A DNA stretch of 64,000 nucleotides. It comes from Tachypleus tridentatus. Taxonomy: Eukaryota; Arthropoda; Merostomata; Xiphosura; Limulidae. The stretch lies in contig NC_134834.1 of NCBI RefSeq assembly GCF_004210375.1, forward strand, positions 10,029,857 to 10,093,856, in the 5' to 3' direction. The notes below the pieces were generated by a model, which worked only from the letters and a program-made list of their open reading frames with translations, was not told where the DNA came from and ran no database searches. Position numbers and translations under genes: made by a program. This document shows, in pieces, positions 62,601-64,000 of this stretch (position 1 is the stretch's first letter; each line of letters opens with the position of its first letter).

Positions 62601-64000
62601 ACAGACACCTTTGGAAACAGTTTCCTATATAATAGACAAGACTTACACACAATATTCAGTACAAAAGACACCTTTGGAAACAGTTTCCTATATAATAGAC
62701 AAGGCTTACACACAATATTCAGTACAAAAGACACCTTTGGAAACAGTTTCCTATATAATAGACAAGACTTACACACAATATTCAGTACAAAAGACACCTT
62801 TGGAAACAGTTTCCTATATAACAGACAAGGCTTACACACAATATTCAGTACAAAAGACACCTTTGGAAACAGTTTCCTATATAATAGACAAGACTTACAC
62901 ACAATATTCAGTACAAAAGACACCTTTGGAAACAGTTTCCTATATAATAGACAAGGCTTACACACAATATTCAGTACAAAAGACACCTTTGGAAACAGTT
63001 TCCTATATAATAGACAAGACTTACACAATATTCAGTACAAAACCACCTTTGGAAACAGTTTCCTATATAATAGACAAGGCTTACACACAATATTCAGTAC
63101 AAAAGACACCTTTGGAAACAGTTTCCTATATAATAGACAAGACTTACACACAATATTCAGTACAAAAGACACCTTTGGAAACAGTTTCCTATATAATAGA
63201 CAAGACTTACACACAATATTCAGTACAAAAGACACCTTTGGAAACAGTTTCCTATATAATAGACAAGACTTACACACAATATTCAGTACAAAAGACACCT
63301 TTGGAAACAGTTTCCTATATAACAGACAAGACTTACACACAATATTCAGTACAAAAGACACCTTTGGAAACAGTTTCCTATATAATAGACAAGACTTACA
63401 CACAATATTCAGTACAAAAGACACCTTTGGAAACAGTTTCCTATATAATAGACAAGGCTTACACACAATATTCAGTACAAAAGACACCTTTGGAAACAGT
63501 TTCCTATATAATAGACAAGACTTACACACAATATTCAGTACAAAAGACACCTTTGGAAACAGTTTCCTATATAACAGACAAGGCTTACACACAATATTCA
63601 GTACAAAAGACACCTTTGGAAACAGTTTCCTATATAATAGACAAGACTTACACACAATATTCAGTACAAAAGACACCTTTGGAAACAGTTTCCTATATAA
63701 TAGACAAGGCTTACACACAATATTCAGTACAAAAACACCTTTCGAAACTGTTTCCTATATAATAGACAAGACTTACACACAATATTCAGTACCAAAAGAC
63801 ACCTTTGGAAACAGTTTCCTATATAACAGACAAGGCTTACACACAATATTCAGTACAAAAGACACCTTTGGAAACAGTTTCCTATATAATAGACAAGACT
63901 TACACACAATATTCAGTACAAAAGACACCTTTGGAAACAGTTTCCTATATAATAGACAAGACTTACACAATATTCAGTACAAAACACCTTTGGAAACAGT
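47626..64000 (+). repeat. 63-bp minisatellite, plus orientation, running off the window (about 260 units)
   Basis: Units contain CCTATATAATAGACAAG, TTACACACAATATTCAGTAC and CACCTTTGGAAACAG. Recurrent variants are AAGACTT/AAGGCTT/AAGACGT, ATAATAG/ATAACAG/ATGATAG, AAAAGACACC/AAAAAACACC/AAAACACC, a GG deletion giving CCTTTGAAACAG, and an AATATTAAGTACC form. Because 63 is 21 codons and most units lack stops in two plus frames and one minus frame, long open frames arise on both strands (up to 839 codons at 54416-56935). They switch register at unit-length changes and carry no other gene signal. The right edge is outside the window. Confidence 0.97.

Noticed and set aside
52071-63762. Long open frames (200-839 codons) with a 21-residue repeat on both strands
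   Set aside because: They follow automatically from a 63-bp repeat with few stops. Frames exist on both strands, overlap and slip at unit-length changes; no gene signals support any of them.

Overview
This window is from a eukaryotic, almost certainly arthropod, genome. It has split exons with GT/AG borders, Tc1 and mariner transposon relics, tRNA-derived SINEs and very large minisatellites, and no bacterial-style genes. The SINE families, with their bodies around GTTGGTAAAAGAGTAGCCCA and CAAACAAACA tails, look to me like those of a horseshoe crab or a related chelicerate. That placement rests on memory, not on a search.

Layout: 1-13990 is one 50-bp minisatellite. 13991-34600 is AT-rich intergenic or intronic DNA. 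It holds a CpG-decayed MITE, a 1.63-kb Tc1 element with long inverted repeats and TA duplications, a mariner relic, two or three SINE families (several copies with clear target-site duplications, one nested in another) and minisatellites of 48, 113 and 62 bp. 34603-35432 (minus) is the last coding exon of a CaV2-type (cacophony) voltage-gated calcium channel alpha1 subunit. It carries the RIM-BP-type proline motif and the C-terminal DDDWC. 36402-39287 is a 63-bp minisatellite, ended by exactly 500 Ns (39288-39787). 39788-43522 is a 58-bp minisatellite. 43523-47625 is unique DNA with two exon-like coding blocks on the plus strand (43599-43716 and 47290-47506), a 45-bp minisatellite, SINEs and a 45-bp-arm hairpin. 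47626-64000 is again the 63-bp minisatellite, but in the opposite orientation to 36402-39287, and it runs off the window.

The main inference is that the two plus-strand exons and the minus-strand CaV2 exon belong to one gene, and that the sequence right of the N gap is inverted in the assembly. The exon phases chain exactly (0 to 0, then 1 to 2 giving a GCC Ala codon). The same 63-bp unit lies just 3' of the plus exon and 5' of the minus exon, in the same orientation relative to the gene. Flipping the right-hand contig would give exon, exon, one giant 63-bp array inside the last intron (at least 19 kb), then the terminal exon. About 39 kb, roughly 60% of the non-N bases, is tandem repeat. The many long open frames in the 63-bp arrays are artefacts of a repeat length divisible by three.

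I did not find a convincing new multi-gene system. What stands out is the minisatellite-filled last intron of a synaptic calcium-channel gene, and the probable mis-oriented contig.
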